Shown here in pieces: positions 1 through 7,026 of a stretch of DNA of 25,045 bases (positions within the stretch are counted from its first letter, which is position 1; the number at the start of each line of letters is the position of its first letter). Location: positions 1-25,045 of the IMG/VR virus record IMGVR_UViG_3300031222_000018; one strand, 5' to 3'. Below the pieces are notes generated by a model that did not search any database, was not told where the DNA came from, and saw nothing but the letters and a program-made list of their open reading frames with translations. The translations under genes were made by a program, and so were the position numbers. Source of the DNA: a virus.

Positions 1-851
1 GCCCCGACGTGGCCGACGGTTCGGGCCGCATCGTGACCACCGCAGCTGGCGACGTAACCGAAGCCCGGGACGCGCCTAGCGGTTCGGGCCGCATCGTAAC
101 CGTCGCAGCTGGCGACGTAACCGAAGGCCCCGACGCGCCCAGCGGTTCGGGCCGCATCGTGACCACCGCAGCTGGCGACGTAACCGAAGCCCGGGACGCG
201 CCTAGCGGTTCGGGCCGCATCGTGACCACCGCAGCTGGCGACGTGACCGAAGCCCGGGACGCGCCCAGCGGTTCGGGCCGCATCGTAACCGTCGCAGCTG
301 GCGACGTGACCGAAGCCCGGGACGCGGCCGACGGTTCTGGACGGGCCTTAAACCAGTTAGAGTTGGGGCCGTTAATTGCTGTTTTTAACGCGATAGTTAA
401 CGACCAGTACCAAAACCCCGGGAGCAAAACCCCGTTGCAGCTATCTCAAGAATTTCAAGCCGCCTACATATCGTACGGAAAAACGGGCTCAGTTCTTGGC
501 GTCGATATTGTGGCCGGCGGCAATCCGCCGGCGTTAAACCCGGCGTTTTTTGCTGACAACACGGCGGCCGGTATCGACCGAATAGCGGACAACATTGCCG
601 CCTATTGGCAAACCGTAATTACGCCAGGAGCGCCCGCGCACGGCGGAACCGTCGTTTTGTCTGTTGAAGTAGTTCCGGACGTACCGGCCTTGCGCGCGGC
701 TATTGTGGAGGCATCAACCGCGCCCGAAACGGCGCCCGGAGGCACGACCAACGTACTGACCGCTATCCAGCGAGAGCTTAAAACTTGGGTTTTCATAGTC
801 ACTGAAAGGGTCACCGGCTTGCCGGTCGCTTTTTTTGAAAGTATCATATAG
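1..851 (+). CDS. Repeat-containing phage structural protein (5' end cut off)
   Basis: The reading frame is open to the left edge and the repeat pattern is already running there (PDVADGSGR is a degenerate unit end). The GTG at 9 also lacks an SD sequence, so the gene almost certainly starts outside the window. The N-terminal part seen here is five tandem 21-residue units of the type SGSGRIVTTAAGDVTEARDAP. A non-repetitive domain of about 170 residues follows, from ALNQLELGPL to the end VAFFESII. It lies 21 bases before the Gp46-like baseplate gene, so a role in the tail or baseplate (hub, spike or decoration) is inferred. I do not recognise the C-terminal domain. The repeats are rich in Gly, Ala, Asp and Val and could form a beta-rich fibrous or linker region. 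Reality of the gene is clear; its function is not. Confidence 0.75.
   Translation, partial: PDVADGSGRIVTTAAGDVTEARDAPSGSGRIVTVAAGDVTEGPDAPSGSGRIVTTAAGDVTEARDAPSGSGRIVTTAAGDVTEARDAPSGSGRIVTVAAGDVTEARDAADGSGRALNQLELGPLIAVFNAIVNDQYQNPGSKTPLQLSQEFQAAYISYGKTGSVLGVDIVAGGNPPALNPAFFADNTAAGIDRIADNIAAYWQTVITPGAPAHGGTVVLSVEVVPDVPALRAAIVEASTAPETAPGGTTNVLTAIQRELKTWVFIVTERVTGLPVAFFESII
18..332 (+). repeat. 63-bp in-frame tandem repeat, five copies
   Basis: Units start at 18, 81, 144, 207 and 270 with GGTTCGGGCCGC, and a decayed sixth start is at 333 (GGTTCTGGACGG). The period is exactly 63 bp, so each unit adds 21 residues without shifting the frame. Units differ at only a few bases: ACC/GTC (Thr/Val), GTA/GTG (silent), and CGG/CCC-type changes (ARD/GPD). 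This near identity at DNA level suggests recent expansion or ongoing homogenisation. The array probably continues upstream of the window. Confidence 0.95.
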
Positions 852-872
852 ATTTTAAACGGGACCAATGCA

Positions 873-1322
873 ATGAGCGGGCAGCAAGGCGACGTCCTAT
901 TATTCCAAACGAACGACGGCGGGGACGTGTCGGTGTTGGGCGGCCTGGTGAAAATGTCGGGCGGCCTGGAAACCGCAGCGTACCTGTCCCTGTTCGGCGG
1001 CAACGAAGGCGACAACGGCCAAGCGAACAACCCGGGCACCTGGTGGGGCAACGTTAACGAACCGGACCCGCAGCGCCAGTACCGAAGCGAGACCCAGCAC
1101 CTGCTTCAGTCCCTTGTCGCCATTCCGGCCAATTTGCGCCGACTAGAACGATCGGCCGTTCGCGATTTGTCCTGGATGATTACGGCCGGTGTAGCCACCG
1201 ACGTTTCGGCGGTCGCCAGCATGCCGGGGCTAAACAAAGTGCGGATAGCCGTTACCATAAACGCGGAAGGGTCGCCTTCTACCATTGAGTTTTTTGAGAA
1301 CTGGAAGGCGGACGCGCTATGA
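873..1322 (+). CDS. Mu Gp46-like baseplate protein
   Basis: A 149-residue protein with the layout of the phage Mu Gp46 family. An N-terminal beta strand region (GDVLLFQTNDGGDVSVLGG) is followed by a GGLETAAYLSLFGG segment and a WWGNV motif typical of the family. Family members sit at the baseplate wedge next to baseplate J and the Gp48 protein, and the next two genes here are exactly those. The start is the ATG at 873; an ATG at 868 is out because it stops after two codons. The SD is weak (ACGGGA). The end overlaps the next start by four bases (ATGA), indicating translational coupling. The family call rests on motif reading and gene order. Confidence 0.8.
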   Translation: MSGQQGDVLLFQTNDGGDVSVLGGLVKMSGGLETAAYLSLFGGNEGDNGQANNPGTWWGNVNEPDPQRQYRSETQHLLQSLVAIPANLRRLERSAVRDLSWMITAGVATDVSAVASMPGLNKVRIAVTINAEGSPSTIEFFENWKADAL

Positions 1323-2515
1323 GCTTTACGACACCCACAACACAGCAGATTAACGACAACATAATCGCCCAGCTTGAAACGTCCCTGGGGCAAAGCATCC
1401 CGCTTTTGCCTCGCTCTTTTTTGCGCGTCCTGGCCAAAGCTTTGTCGGCGGTTTTCATCCTAATCTACAAGTACGCCGGCTTTTCGTTTTTACAGCAATT
1501 CGTTCAGACCGCCAGCATAGACCCTACGGTAATAAACGGCGTTACGGTTCGGCCTTTGATTGAATGGGGGCGCCTGGTGGGCGTTACCGATCCGGTCTCA
1601 GCGACGGCGGCCGAACTTGTCGTGGACATAGCCGTAGAAGACCAGGCCGGCGTTTTGCCGTCCGGCACTCAGCTTTTGAACGCGGCCAACGGCGTCACCT
1701 ACACCACGATCGGGGCCGTTAGTTTAAACGCCGCCACCGTACAGGCTACTATTCGGGCGGCAAGCGACCAGGCCGGGGGCGGTGGACTCGGGGCTTTGGG
1801 GAACCTCGCAGTAAGCGACGAGGTGTCCTTTGCCAACCCGCTTTCAAACGTTGCCCGCACAGCCGTTGTGACTTCCGTTGCCGTGACGGCAGCGAACGCC
1901 GAAAGCACCGCAGCGTACCGCCAGCGGGTCATTGACAAGTTCCAGAAACGCCCCCAGGGCGGCGCCTACTCAGATTACGAAGGGTGGGGCGAGGGGGTCG
2001 CCGGCATCGTTAACGTCTACCCGTACACCAGCGAGTTTCCCGGCCAAGTTGCGGTGTACGTCGAAGCCACTCCGGCCAGCAGCGGGGACCCAGACGGCAT
2101 CCCGACGGATGCGCAACTGCAAAGCGTCCTGGACGCCATAGAACTAGACGCCGACGGCCTAGCGTCCCGCCGCCCGGCCGGTGCGCTTGTGAACGCCTTC
2201 CCGATTGAACGGGTCGAATTTCAGGTGACGGTTGACGGCCTGGATGTACTGGAACCGGCAACGGTTGAAGTCCGCGTGACCGACGCTTTAGAAAAATACT
2301 TTTTGTCCCGGGAACCTTATATTTTCGGCCTGTCCGTCCCGCCTAGAACGGACCGCATTTCACAGGGCCAAGTGGCCGGGGTAGTCAGCGACATTGTCAG
2401 CGCGTCCGGCGGCGTTTTCAACACCGTTACAGTTCGGACCGGAACCATAGCCGTCGCCATTTTCTCTTTAGGAACCGGCAAAAAGGCGAAGCTTGACTCG
2501 GTGACTTTTTCATGA
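1319..2515 (+). CDS. Baseplate J-like protein (Mu Gp47 family)
   Basis: A 398-residue protein of normal length for the baseplate J family (P2 gpJ, Mu Gp47), which builds the baseplate wedge of contractile tails. Typical features are an N-terminal helical part ending near WGRLVGV, a central section with ADLVVDIAVED-like strands and LPSGTQLLNAANGVTYTT, then ESTAAYRQRVIDKFQKRPQGG and YSDYEGWGEGVAGIVNVYPY. The RxRVIDKFxxRPQGGAYSDYxxW stretch is the most diagnostic. It overlaps its neighbours by four bases on both sides (ATGA at 1319 and at 2512), placing it in one baseplate operon. Confidence 0.92.
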   Translation: MSFTTPTTQQINDNIIAQLETSLGQSIPLLPRSFLRVLAKALSAVFILIYKYAGFSFLQQFVQTASIDPTVINGVTVRPLIEWGRLVGVTDPVSATAAELVVDIAVEDQAGVLPSGTQLLNAANGVTYTTIGAVSLNAATVQATIRAASDQAGGGGLGALGNLAVSDEVSFANPLSNVARTAVVTSVAVTAANAESTAAYRQRVIDKFQKRPQGGAYSDYEGWGEGVAGIVNVYPYTSEFPGQVAVYVEATPASSGDPDGIPTDAQLQSVLDAIELDADGLASRRPAGALVNAFPIERVEFQVTVDGLDVLEPATVEVRVTDALEKYFLSREPYIFGLSVPPRTDRISQGQVAGVVSDIVSASGGVFNTVTVRTGTIAVAIFSLGTGKKAKLDSVTFS

Positions 2516-3327
2516 CTTTTTTTCGCGCGTTCCAGCACCTGTTGCCGAAGGCGCGCGCGTGGCTGCTAACGCCAGAGAAACCCCTCCGCAAACTGTTTGA
2601 AGGGCTGTCCGGCGTTGGGGCCGACGCCAAAGAGTTTATCGATAACGTTTGGCTGGACCTATTCCCGCAATCAACGCGCGAACTGGACAAGTGGGAGCAG
2701 CAATTCGGCCTGCCGTCTTCTGACTTAAACACCCAGGGCCGGCGCGAGCGTTTAGACGCGGAGTGGAAAGCCTTGGGCGGACAAGACCCGCGGTACTTCC
2801 AAGACGCTTTGCGCGGTGCCGGGTTTGACGTTTACGTGCACGACTGGTGGGTGCCCGGGTCCGAAGCCGCCGTGGGTGCAAGCGCCGCCGCTACGCCCCG
2901 CAATCCGCTGCAGTACCTGGAACGCGGTTCGCCCGGTTTTGAAAGCCTGGTCGAATGCGGGGAACCGCTGGCGCAATGCGGTGAAGCGTTCGCGGAAGCC
3001 GGCAACATCCTGGAGCCCATCGGGCTTGCGCTTGTTAACAAAGTGGTCGAAACAATCGCCGACACATTGCCGCTGTGCGGCGAAGCGTTTGTAGAATGCG
3101 GGGCCGCCGGCGCTATTGCAGGCGATTACGACCAGTTTATAAACCAGACTAAAGAGTACACTGTCCCGGCGTCGCCGACGTTTTGGCCGTTCTTTTTCTA
3201 CATTGGCGGAGAGACCTTCCCGGAGCAAGCGACCGTGCCCGAAGCGAGGCGCGACGAATTTGAAAATCTATGCCTAAAGATCGGCCCAACGCAATTGTGG
3301 CTCGGGCTTTTGGTCCGGTTCACGTAA
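2512..3327 (+). CDS. Gp48/YmfQ-like tail protein (DUF2313 type)
   Basis: A 271-residue protein following baseplate J, the usual place of Mu Gp48/YmfQ. The N-terminus (LLPKARAWLLTPEKPLRKLF) and the segment TRELDKWEQQFGLP, then RRERLDAEWKALGGQDPRYFQDALRGAGF, match the family pattern. An unusual middle section has repeated cysteine motifs: VECGEPLAQCGEAF near residues 143-157 and LCGEAFVECG near 187-197. These look like a duplicated short hairpin with paired cysteines, possibly disulphides in the virion. The protein probably helps close the baseplate or sets tail tip assembly. It starts with an ATGA overlap on the J gene. Confidence 0.8.
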   Translation: MTFFRAFQHLLPKARAWLLTPEKPLRKLFEGLSGVGADAKEFIDNVWLDLFPQSTRELDKWEQQFGLPSSDLNTQGRRERLDAEWKALGGQDPRYFQDALRGAGFDVYVHDWWVPGSEAAVGASAAATPRNPLQYLERGSPGFESLVECGEPLAQCGEAFAEAGNILEPIGLALVNKVVETIADTLPLCGEAFVECGAAGAIAGDYDQFINQTKEYTVPASPTFWPFFFYIGGETFPEQATVPEARRDEFENLCLKIGPTQLWLGLLVRFT

Positions 3328-3338
3328 GGAGATTACAA

Positions 3339-4295
3339 ATGGCCATTGTTCCAGAAACGCAATACGCGGGCAAAATCACGCCCGCAACTCCGGCCTACCC
3401 GCTAGGGTCGGCGCGAAACATCACCGTGCCAGGCGACGGCACCGGCACGCCCTGGGAGCAGGCGCTGGTGAATGACCTGTTCGGGTTCCAGCAAACACTG
3501 CTGGCACGCGCAGCGATTACCGCGTCGGGCTTTCCTGACAGCGTGACGGCGCCGCAGTATTACCAAGCGCTGCAGACTTTGGGCGTTATGGATTACGACG
3601 CGGCCCGCACGTACCCGGTCGGGGCGTTTGTAAAAACCGCGGCGGCGGTCTACCAAGGTTTGACGGCGGGCAACGTCGGAAACAACCCGGACAGCGACGG
3701 CGGCACTAATTGGGGTCCGTTGGCCACACTTGCCGCACTGGCCACGAAAGCGGACAAAGCGAGCGAAACGGCCATAACGGGGACCGCAACGTTTACAAAC
3801 GCCAGCAACAACATAGCACTACCCGGCATCGGCTCCATCGGCCTTGAGATCGGCGACGTTGTGCAGGTAACGGGAACGGCGAGCAACAATAAGCTGTTCA
3901 CGGTTGAGGTACTAACGGACAGTGGGAACGTTATTGTTAATCAGGCTCACGCGGGCGGCACGACTACAAAATCCTTAGTTAATGAAACTATAATCACAAC
4001 CGTAACGCTTTTGACAAAATGGTTTAACGCCGCCGCAGGCTTGGGGCAAGGATACGCAAACGTCACTGCGCAAAGGTCTTTGAATGTGACTTATACAAAC
4101 AGCACACAAAGGTCTATTTCTTTATGGACCGGGCAGTCTGGTGAAGGCGGGGGTGGTCCGACTACAAAAGTGGATGGTCTTGGGCCTAGTGTAGACGGGG
4201 TAGCAAATGCACTTTTTACAAATTTTGCAACCGCGCCGCCGGGATCAGAATTTGAGTATTCTGGAAATACAGGTGCTATCTTTGAGCAACGCTAA
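3339..4295 (+). CDS. Tail fibre / collar-type protein
   Basis: The ATG at 3339 is chosen over an upstream in-frame start at 3270 because it has a strong SD (AAGGAGA, seven bases before) and avoids overlapping the previous gene. The 318-residue product begins MAIVPETQYAGKITPATPAYPLGSARNI, continues with DGTGTPWEQALVNDLFGFQQTLL, an N-terminal pattern common in tail fibre proteins that attach to the baseplate. A segment YPVGAFVKTAAAVYQGLTAGN resembles the carbohydrate-binding-like repeats of fibre proteins. The C-terminal third is Ser/Thr/Gly-rich and its DNA is clearly richer in A+T than the rest of the window, suggesting exchange of the receptor-binding tip. It is followed by a probable fibre-associated gene. 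Confidence 0.75.
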   Translation: MAIVPETQYAGKITPATPAYPLGSARNITVPGDGTGTPWEQALVNDLFGFQQTLLARAAITASGFPDSVTAPQYYQALQTLGVMDYDAARTYPVGAFVKTAAAVYQGLTAGNVGNNPDSDGGTNWGPLATLAALATKADKASETAITGTATFTNASNNIALPGIGSIGLEIGDVVQVTGTASNNKLFTVEVLTDSGNVIVNQAHAGGTTTKSLVNETIITTVTLLTKWFNAAAGLGQGYANVTAQRSLNVTYTNSTQRSISLWTGQSGEGGGGPTTKVDGLGPSVDGVANALFTNFATAPPGSEFEYSGNTGAIFEQR

Positions 4296-4307
4296 ATTGG
4301 GGACAAA

Positions 4308-4769
4308 ATGACTAAATACTATACAAACGAAAAAGGAAAATGGTTTGCTGACCCTATACTAGCGAACCAAACCGGCCTGATTGAGCGAACCGAGGAGGAT
4401 TTCAACTTCTTTTTGACAGAACAAAACACGCCTACAACCGACCAGCTTTTGCAGCAGCTAACGCAGGCGCGCAAAGAGCAAGAGCGCCAAGGCGTAACAA
4501 TCAACGGCATCCGCTACGCAGGCGACCCCGGCAACCGGCAGGCATTGCAAGAGGCTATTGAGTTTATGAATGACGCGGGCTTAACAGAGTTCCCGCGCTT
4601 TAAAGATTCGGACGGCGCGTTCCACGCCGAGCACCCACTGGCCGACGTGATGGACGCTTATCGGGCCATAGGCGCGCGCCGGGTTCAGCTAATAACGACC
4701 GAGGGCGACTACGCGGAACAGGTGGTCGCCGGCACCTTAACCGATTTAACCGACCTGGTGTGGTCATGA
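4308..4769 (+). CDS. DUF4376-like fibre-associated protein
   Basis: A 153-residue protein 12 bases after the fibre gene, with GGGGACAAAATG as start context. The second half resembles DUF4376 proteins found next to phage tail fibres: a helical RKEQERQGVTINGIRYAGD segment, then a paired helix region (NRQALQEAIEFMNDAG) and a DAYRAIGARRVQLI helix. Family members are usually treated as tail fibre assembly factors or fibre C-terminal parts. N-terminal codon use is AT-rich like the end of the fibre gene, so the two may have moved together. It overlaps the next gene by four bases (ATGA at 4766). Confidence 0.6.
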   Translation: MTKYYTNEKGKWFADPILANQTGLIERTEEDFNFFLTEQNTPTTDQLLQQLTQARKEQERQGVTINGIRYAGDPGNRQALQEAIEFMNDAGLTEFPRFKDSDGAFHAEHPLADVMDAYRAIGARRVQLITTEGDYAEQVVAGTLTDLTDLVWS

Positions 4770-5242
4770 ACAAAACTAAAATAGCGGTGGGCGTTTTTGC
4801 CCTGGTACTTATTGCGGCGGGCTATGCAATGAACGCCCGCGCGGATTCGGTACATATGGGGCTTGGCAAGTCTGTTGTAAACTCGCAGCTAGTAGTGGGC
4901 GAAGTTGGCTATGAGCGCAACGGGTGGGAAGTGCAAGCCGCGTTGATGGAAAGCGGCGACACGAAGAACGGCCAGCAGGACCAGTTATCAATCTATTCTG
5001 TTTCGTACATAACGGAACCGGGGTGGGGGTACAAGGGCGTAGAACCTTATATACGTCTAGGCGTTAGCCACAACACCGGCAGCGAGTTAGTCGGAACAAG
5101 TAACTTCCGCCTGGGTGCGGGCTTAAACTTTACCCGGGTGTTTCGACTTGAATACGTACACCACAGTTCCGCAGGCATCCACCAAACCAACACGGGCGTC
5201 GATTACGTAATGCTTAATTACATAACGCCGGCGCCCTGGTAG
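4766..5242 (+). CDS. Secreted outer-membrane barrel protein, PagL-like
   Basis: The start is the ATG at 4766, in an ATGA overlap with the previous stop; a GTG six bases earlier is less likely. The 158-residue product has a Sec-type signal peptide (MNKTKIAVGVFALVLIAAGYAMNARA, probable cut after ARA). About 130 residues of alternating strands follow, ending in an aromatic residue (PW), as in outer-membrane beta-barrels. The segment HHSSAGIHQTNTGVDY resembles the active-site region of lipid A 3-O-deacylase PagL. The His, Ser and acidic residue have the spacing of PagL's His126/Ser128/Glu140, but the acidic residue here is Asp. The setting, between fibre and lysis genes, suggests surface modification or a lysis role. 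No enzymatic proof; another small barrel is possible. Confidence 0.6.
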   Translation: MNKTKIAVGVFALVLIAAGYAMNARADSVHMGLGKSVVNSQLVVGEVGYERNGWEVQAALMESGDTKNGQQDQLSIYSVSYITEPGWGYKGVEPYIRLGVSHNTGSELVGTSNFRLGAGLNFTRVFRLEYVHHSSAGIHQTNTGVDYVMLNYITPAPW

Positions 5243-5260
5243 CAGAACGGGGAAGCAACT

Positions 5261-5695
5261 ATGAAAATTAAAAAGGTAATAATTCACGCAGCCGACACGC
5301 CCGCCGACATGGACATTGGCACGGCGGAGATACGCCGCTGGCACGTCGAGGGCAACGGCTGGTCCGACATCGGGTACCACTACGTTATCCGGCGCGACGG
5401 CGTAACCGAAACGGGCCGGGACCTGGACGGCGACGGCGACATAGAAGAGGAAGTCGGCGCCCACGTTTACGGGCACAACCGGGGCACCCTGGGCGTTTGT
5501 ATGGTCGGGGGCATGCCGGGTTGCAACTTCACGTCCGCCCAGTGGCCCGCTTTGGCTTTTCTAATCCGGGACATACTGGAACGGCACGGCCTAGGCGTCG
5601 GTGACGTGTACGGCCACAGAGACTTCGACAACGGCAAGACGTGCCCGACGTTCGACGCGCGGGCCTGGGCTTCGACTTTGGAGGTGCGCCGGTGA
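5261..5695 (+). CDS. N-acetylmuramoyl-L-alanine amidase, T7-lysozyme type (endolysin)
   Basis: A 144-residue single-domain amidase_2 enzyme that cuts the bond between N-acetylmuramic acid and L-alanine in peptidoglycan. Zinc ligands are visible as His9 (IIHAADTP), His119 (YGHRDF) and Cys128 (GKTCPTFD). The catalytic Tyr41 lies in GYHYVIRRDG and Lys126 is two residues before the zinc Cys, as in T7 lysozyme. There is no signal peptide or separate wall-binding domain, so release depends on a holin, likely the next gene. The SD is GGGGAAG. The stop overlaps the holin start (GTGA). Confidence 0.93.
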   Translation: MKIKKVIIHAADTPADMDIGTAEIRRWHVEGNGWSDIGYHYVIRRDGVTETGRDLDGDGDIEEEVGAHVYGHNRGTLGVCMVGGMPGCNFTSAQWPALAFLIRDILERHGLGVGDVYGHRDFDNGKTCPTFDARAWASTLEVRR

Positions 5696-6261
5696 AACTT
5701 TGGGACGTTATCAAGACGGTGGGCAGCGGCATTATCAGGGAGGTTGTGCCGGGCGGCGGTATTCTGGTCGATGCGGTGAACGAGTTTTTGCCGGACGATA
5801 AGAAGCTGCCGGGCAACGCCACCGGCGGGGACGTTAACAACGCCCTGCAGTCGCTACCGCCGGCGGACCAGGCGCGGCTTCTGGACAAAGAGTTCGACGT
5901 GGACCTGGCCCAGATCAGACAAAGCAACGAGACGGTGCGCGCTATGCTGGAAGCCGACGCAAGAAACCCGCAGAGCACCCGGCCGCGTATCGCCCTGGGC
6001 GCTTTCCGGGTTGTCGCCTTCGCGGTCGTCGTCGCCGTTTCGGCCTGGGGGTACGGCGTCTTCAAGTCCGGCGACCCGCTGGCCGCCGCGTCGGCGTCCT
6101 GGCCGTTCATTCTTTCCGTTATTGGCCCTTTTGTTATACTGTTACACGCGTACTTCGGGGTTCTTCGAAGCGAGCAAAAGAACCGCCTCGAGGCGGCATC
6201 CGGGAGAACCGGAGCGACCGGCCTAGTCGGGGCAATTTCAGGGCTTATTAAACGGGGGTAG
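5692..6261 (+). CDS. Holin-like membrane protein (3TM holin type)
   Basis: Starts at the GTG at 5692, with GGAGG seven bases upstream and a GTGA overlap on the amidase stop; a longer in-frame version from 5641 would overlap the amidase and lacks support. The 189-residue product has a soluble N-terminal half with an amphipathic GGGILVDAVNEFLPDDKKLPG segment. Two strong membrane segments follow (IALGAFRVVAFAVVVAVSAW and SWPFILSVIGPFVILLHAYF), ending in a charged tail FGVLRSEQKNR. This layout resembles the holin family first described in gene transfer agents. Position directly after the endolysin supports a holin or endolysin-release role. Confidence 0.7.
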   Translation: MKLWDVIKTVGSGIIREVVPGGGILVDAVNEFLPDDKKLPGNATGGDVNNALQSLPPADQARLLDKEFDVDLAQIRQSNETVRAMLEADARNPQSTRPRIALGAFRVVAFAVVVAVSAWGYGVFKSGDPLAAASASWPFILSVIGPFVILLHAYFGVLRSEQKNRLEAASGRTGATGLVGAISGLIKRG

Positions 6262-6263
6262 GG

Positions 6264-6644
6264 GTGGGCGTAGTAGACGACCAGACGGACGCGCCCGCGA
6301 GCGACGATATGCCCAGATTCAGCGACGTTGAGCTTACACGGCTTCGGGAAGAGTTCGAAAGCCACAGGGACCGGCAGGAGGAACGGTGGGGGCAATTGGC
6401 CCTAATGGTCGAGCAGAACACCGAAGCGACCCGGGCGGTCGCCGTAAGCGTCGAATCTATCGCCCGAAGCACCGACGGCGTTGTGCAGCTCTACCGGGAC
6501 TTCCAGGGCGCCGCCCGCGTCGGCATTGGCGTCCGTAGGTGTATAGCCTGGCTAATTGCCCTGGGCACCGGCGGGGCCGCTATCGCCGCCGCCATCATGT
6601 ATTTTCTGGACAAGCTCGGAATACCCGTAGACCCCCCGGGCTAG
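6264..6644 (+). CDS. Coiled-coil protein with C-terminal membrane anchor, lysis cassette
   Basis: A 126-residue protein starting at GTG 6264, two bases after the holin stop, with a G-rich SD (GGGGGTAGGGG). Residues 20-80 are highly charged and predicted coiled coil (VELTRLREEFESHRDRQEERW). One membrane segment lies near the C-terminus (CIAWLIALGTGGAAIAAAIMYFL), followed by a short tail. No lipobox or N-terminal signal is seen, so it is not a clear spanin. Position suggests an accessory lysis or holin-modulating role. It ends in a 4-base overlap with the convergent gene on the minus strand. Confidence 0.65.
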   Translation: MGVVDDQTDAPASDDMPRFSDVELTRLREEFESHRDRQEERWGQLALMVEQNTEATRAVAVSVESIARSTDGVVQLYRDFQGAARVGIGVRRCIAWLIALGTGGAAIAAAIMYFLDKLGIPVDPPG

Positions 6645-6928
6645 TAGTCCACCCGCTCTTCTGTTTTGTCAGGCCCGCCGGCGTTGTGCATTGCCCGGTA
6701 CCAGGCCACCGCCTCTTCGTCGTAGGGGTCGTTCGCCTTTCCGATATACTCCCGCGGGTCCGCTTCGGCGGCCGCGAACCACTGCTGCAGTCGCTTGTAG
6801 TCCGCCGGCAAGTCCAGCGAAAAGAGCAACACGTCGAAAGCGACCACGGCGCACCGCAGTTCCTCTTTCGTTACTGTTTCCGCCGACCTGGTGGCCGCGA
6901 CTATCTCGTCAAGTGTTCGCATTCTCAT
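6641..6928 (-). CDS. Hypothetical phage protein
   Basis: A 95-residue acidic, helical protein at the 3' end of the replication operon (LDEIVAATRSAETVTKEELR, then YKRLQQWFAAAEADPREYIGK). The ATG at 6928 overlaps the stop of the upstream 29-residue peptide gene (ATGA), but its G-rich SD (AGGGGGG) is only one base away. The second ATG at 6922 is seven bases from the same SD and may be the true start. The gene converges on the lysis operon with a 4-base overlap. Function unknown. Confidence 0.7.
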   Translation of the reverse strand: MRMRTLDEIVAATRSAETVTKEELRCAVVAFDVLLFSLDLPADYKRLQQWFAAAEADPREYIGKANDPYDEEAVAWYRAMHNAGGPDKTEERVDY

Positions 6929-7014
6929 TCCCCCCTAAAGAAAAGCAACCGGACGACCCAGAGCAGGGCCACGGCGGGTAGGCAAAGCGCCCAAAGTAAA
7001 ATGGTGCGTAGCAT
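6925..7014 (-). CDS. 29-residue single-span membrane peptide
   Basis: A short gene between the polymerase stop and the next ORF. It encodes MLRTILLWALCLPAVALLWV followed by VRLLFFRGE. The first 20 residues form one hydrophobic span flanked by Arg. An SD (GAGGGG) sits eight bases upstream of the ATG at 7014, and its stop overlaps the next start (ATGA), like most genes here. That packing and the clean membrane character support a real gene. The role is unknown; small phage membrane peptides can modulate lysis or exclude other phages. Confidence 0.6.
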   Translation of the reverse strand: MLRTILLWALCLPAVALLWVVRLLFFRGE

Positions 7015-7026
7015 ATCGGCAACCCC

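Noticed and set aside
18-332. CRISPR array
   Set aside because: The 63-bp and 45-bp repeats are contiguous without spacers and stay in a coding frame.
6264-6644. i-spanin of a Rz/Rz1 pair
   Set aside because: The membrane span is C-terminal rather than N-terminal and no embedded lipoprotein gene was found.
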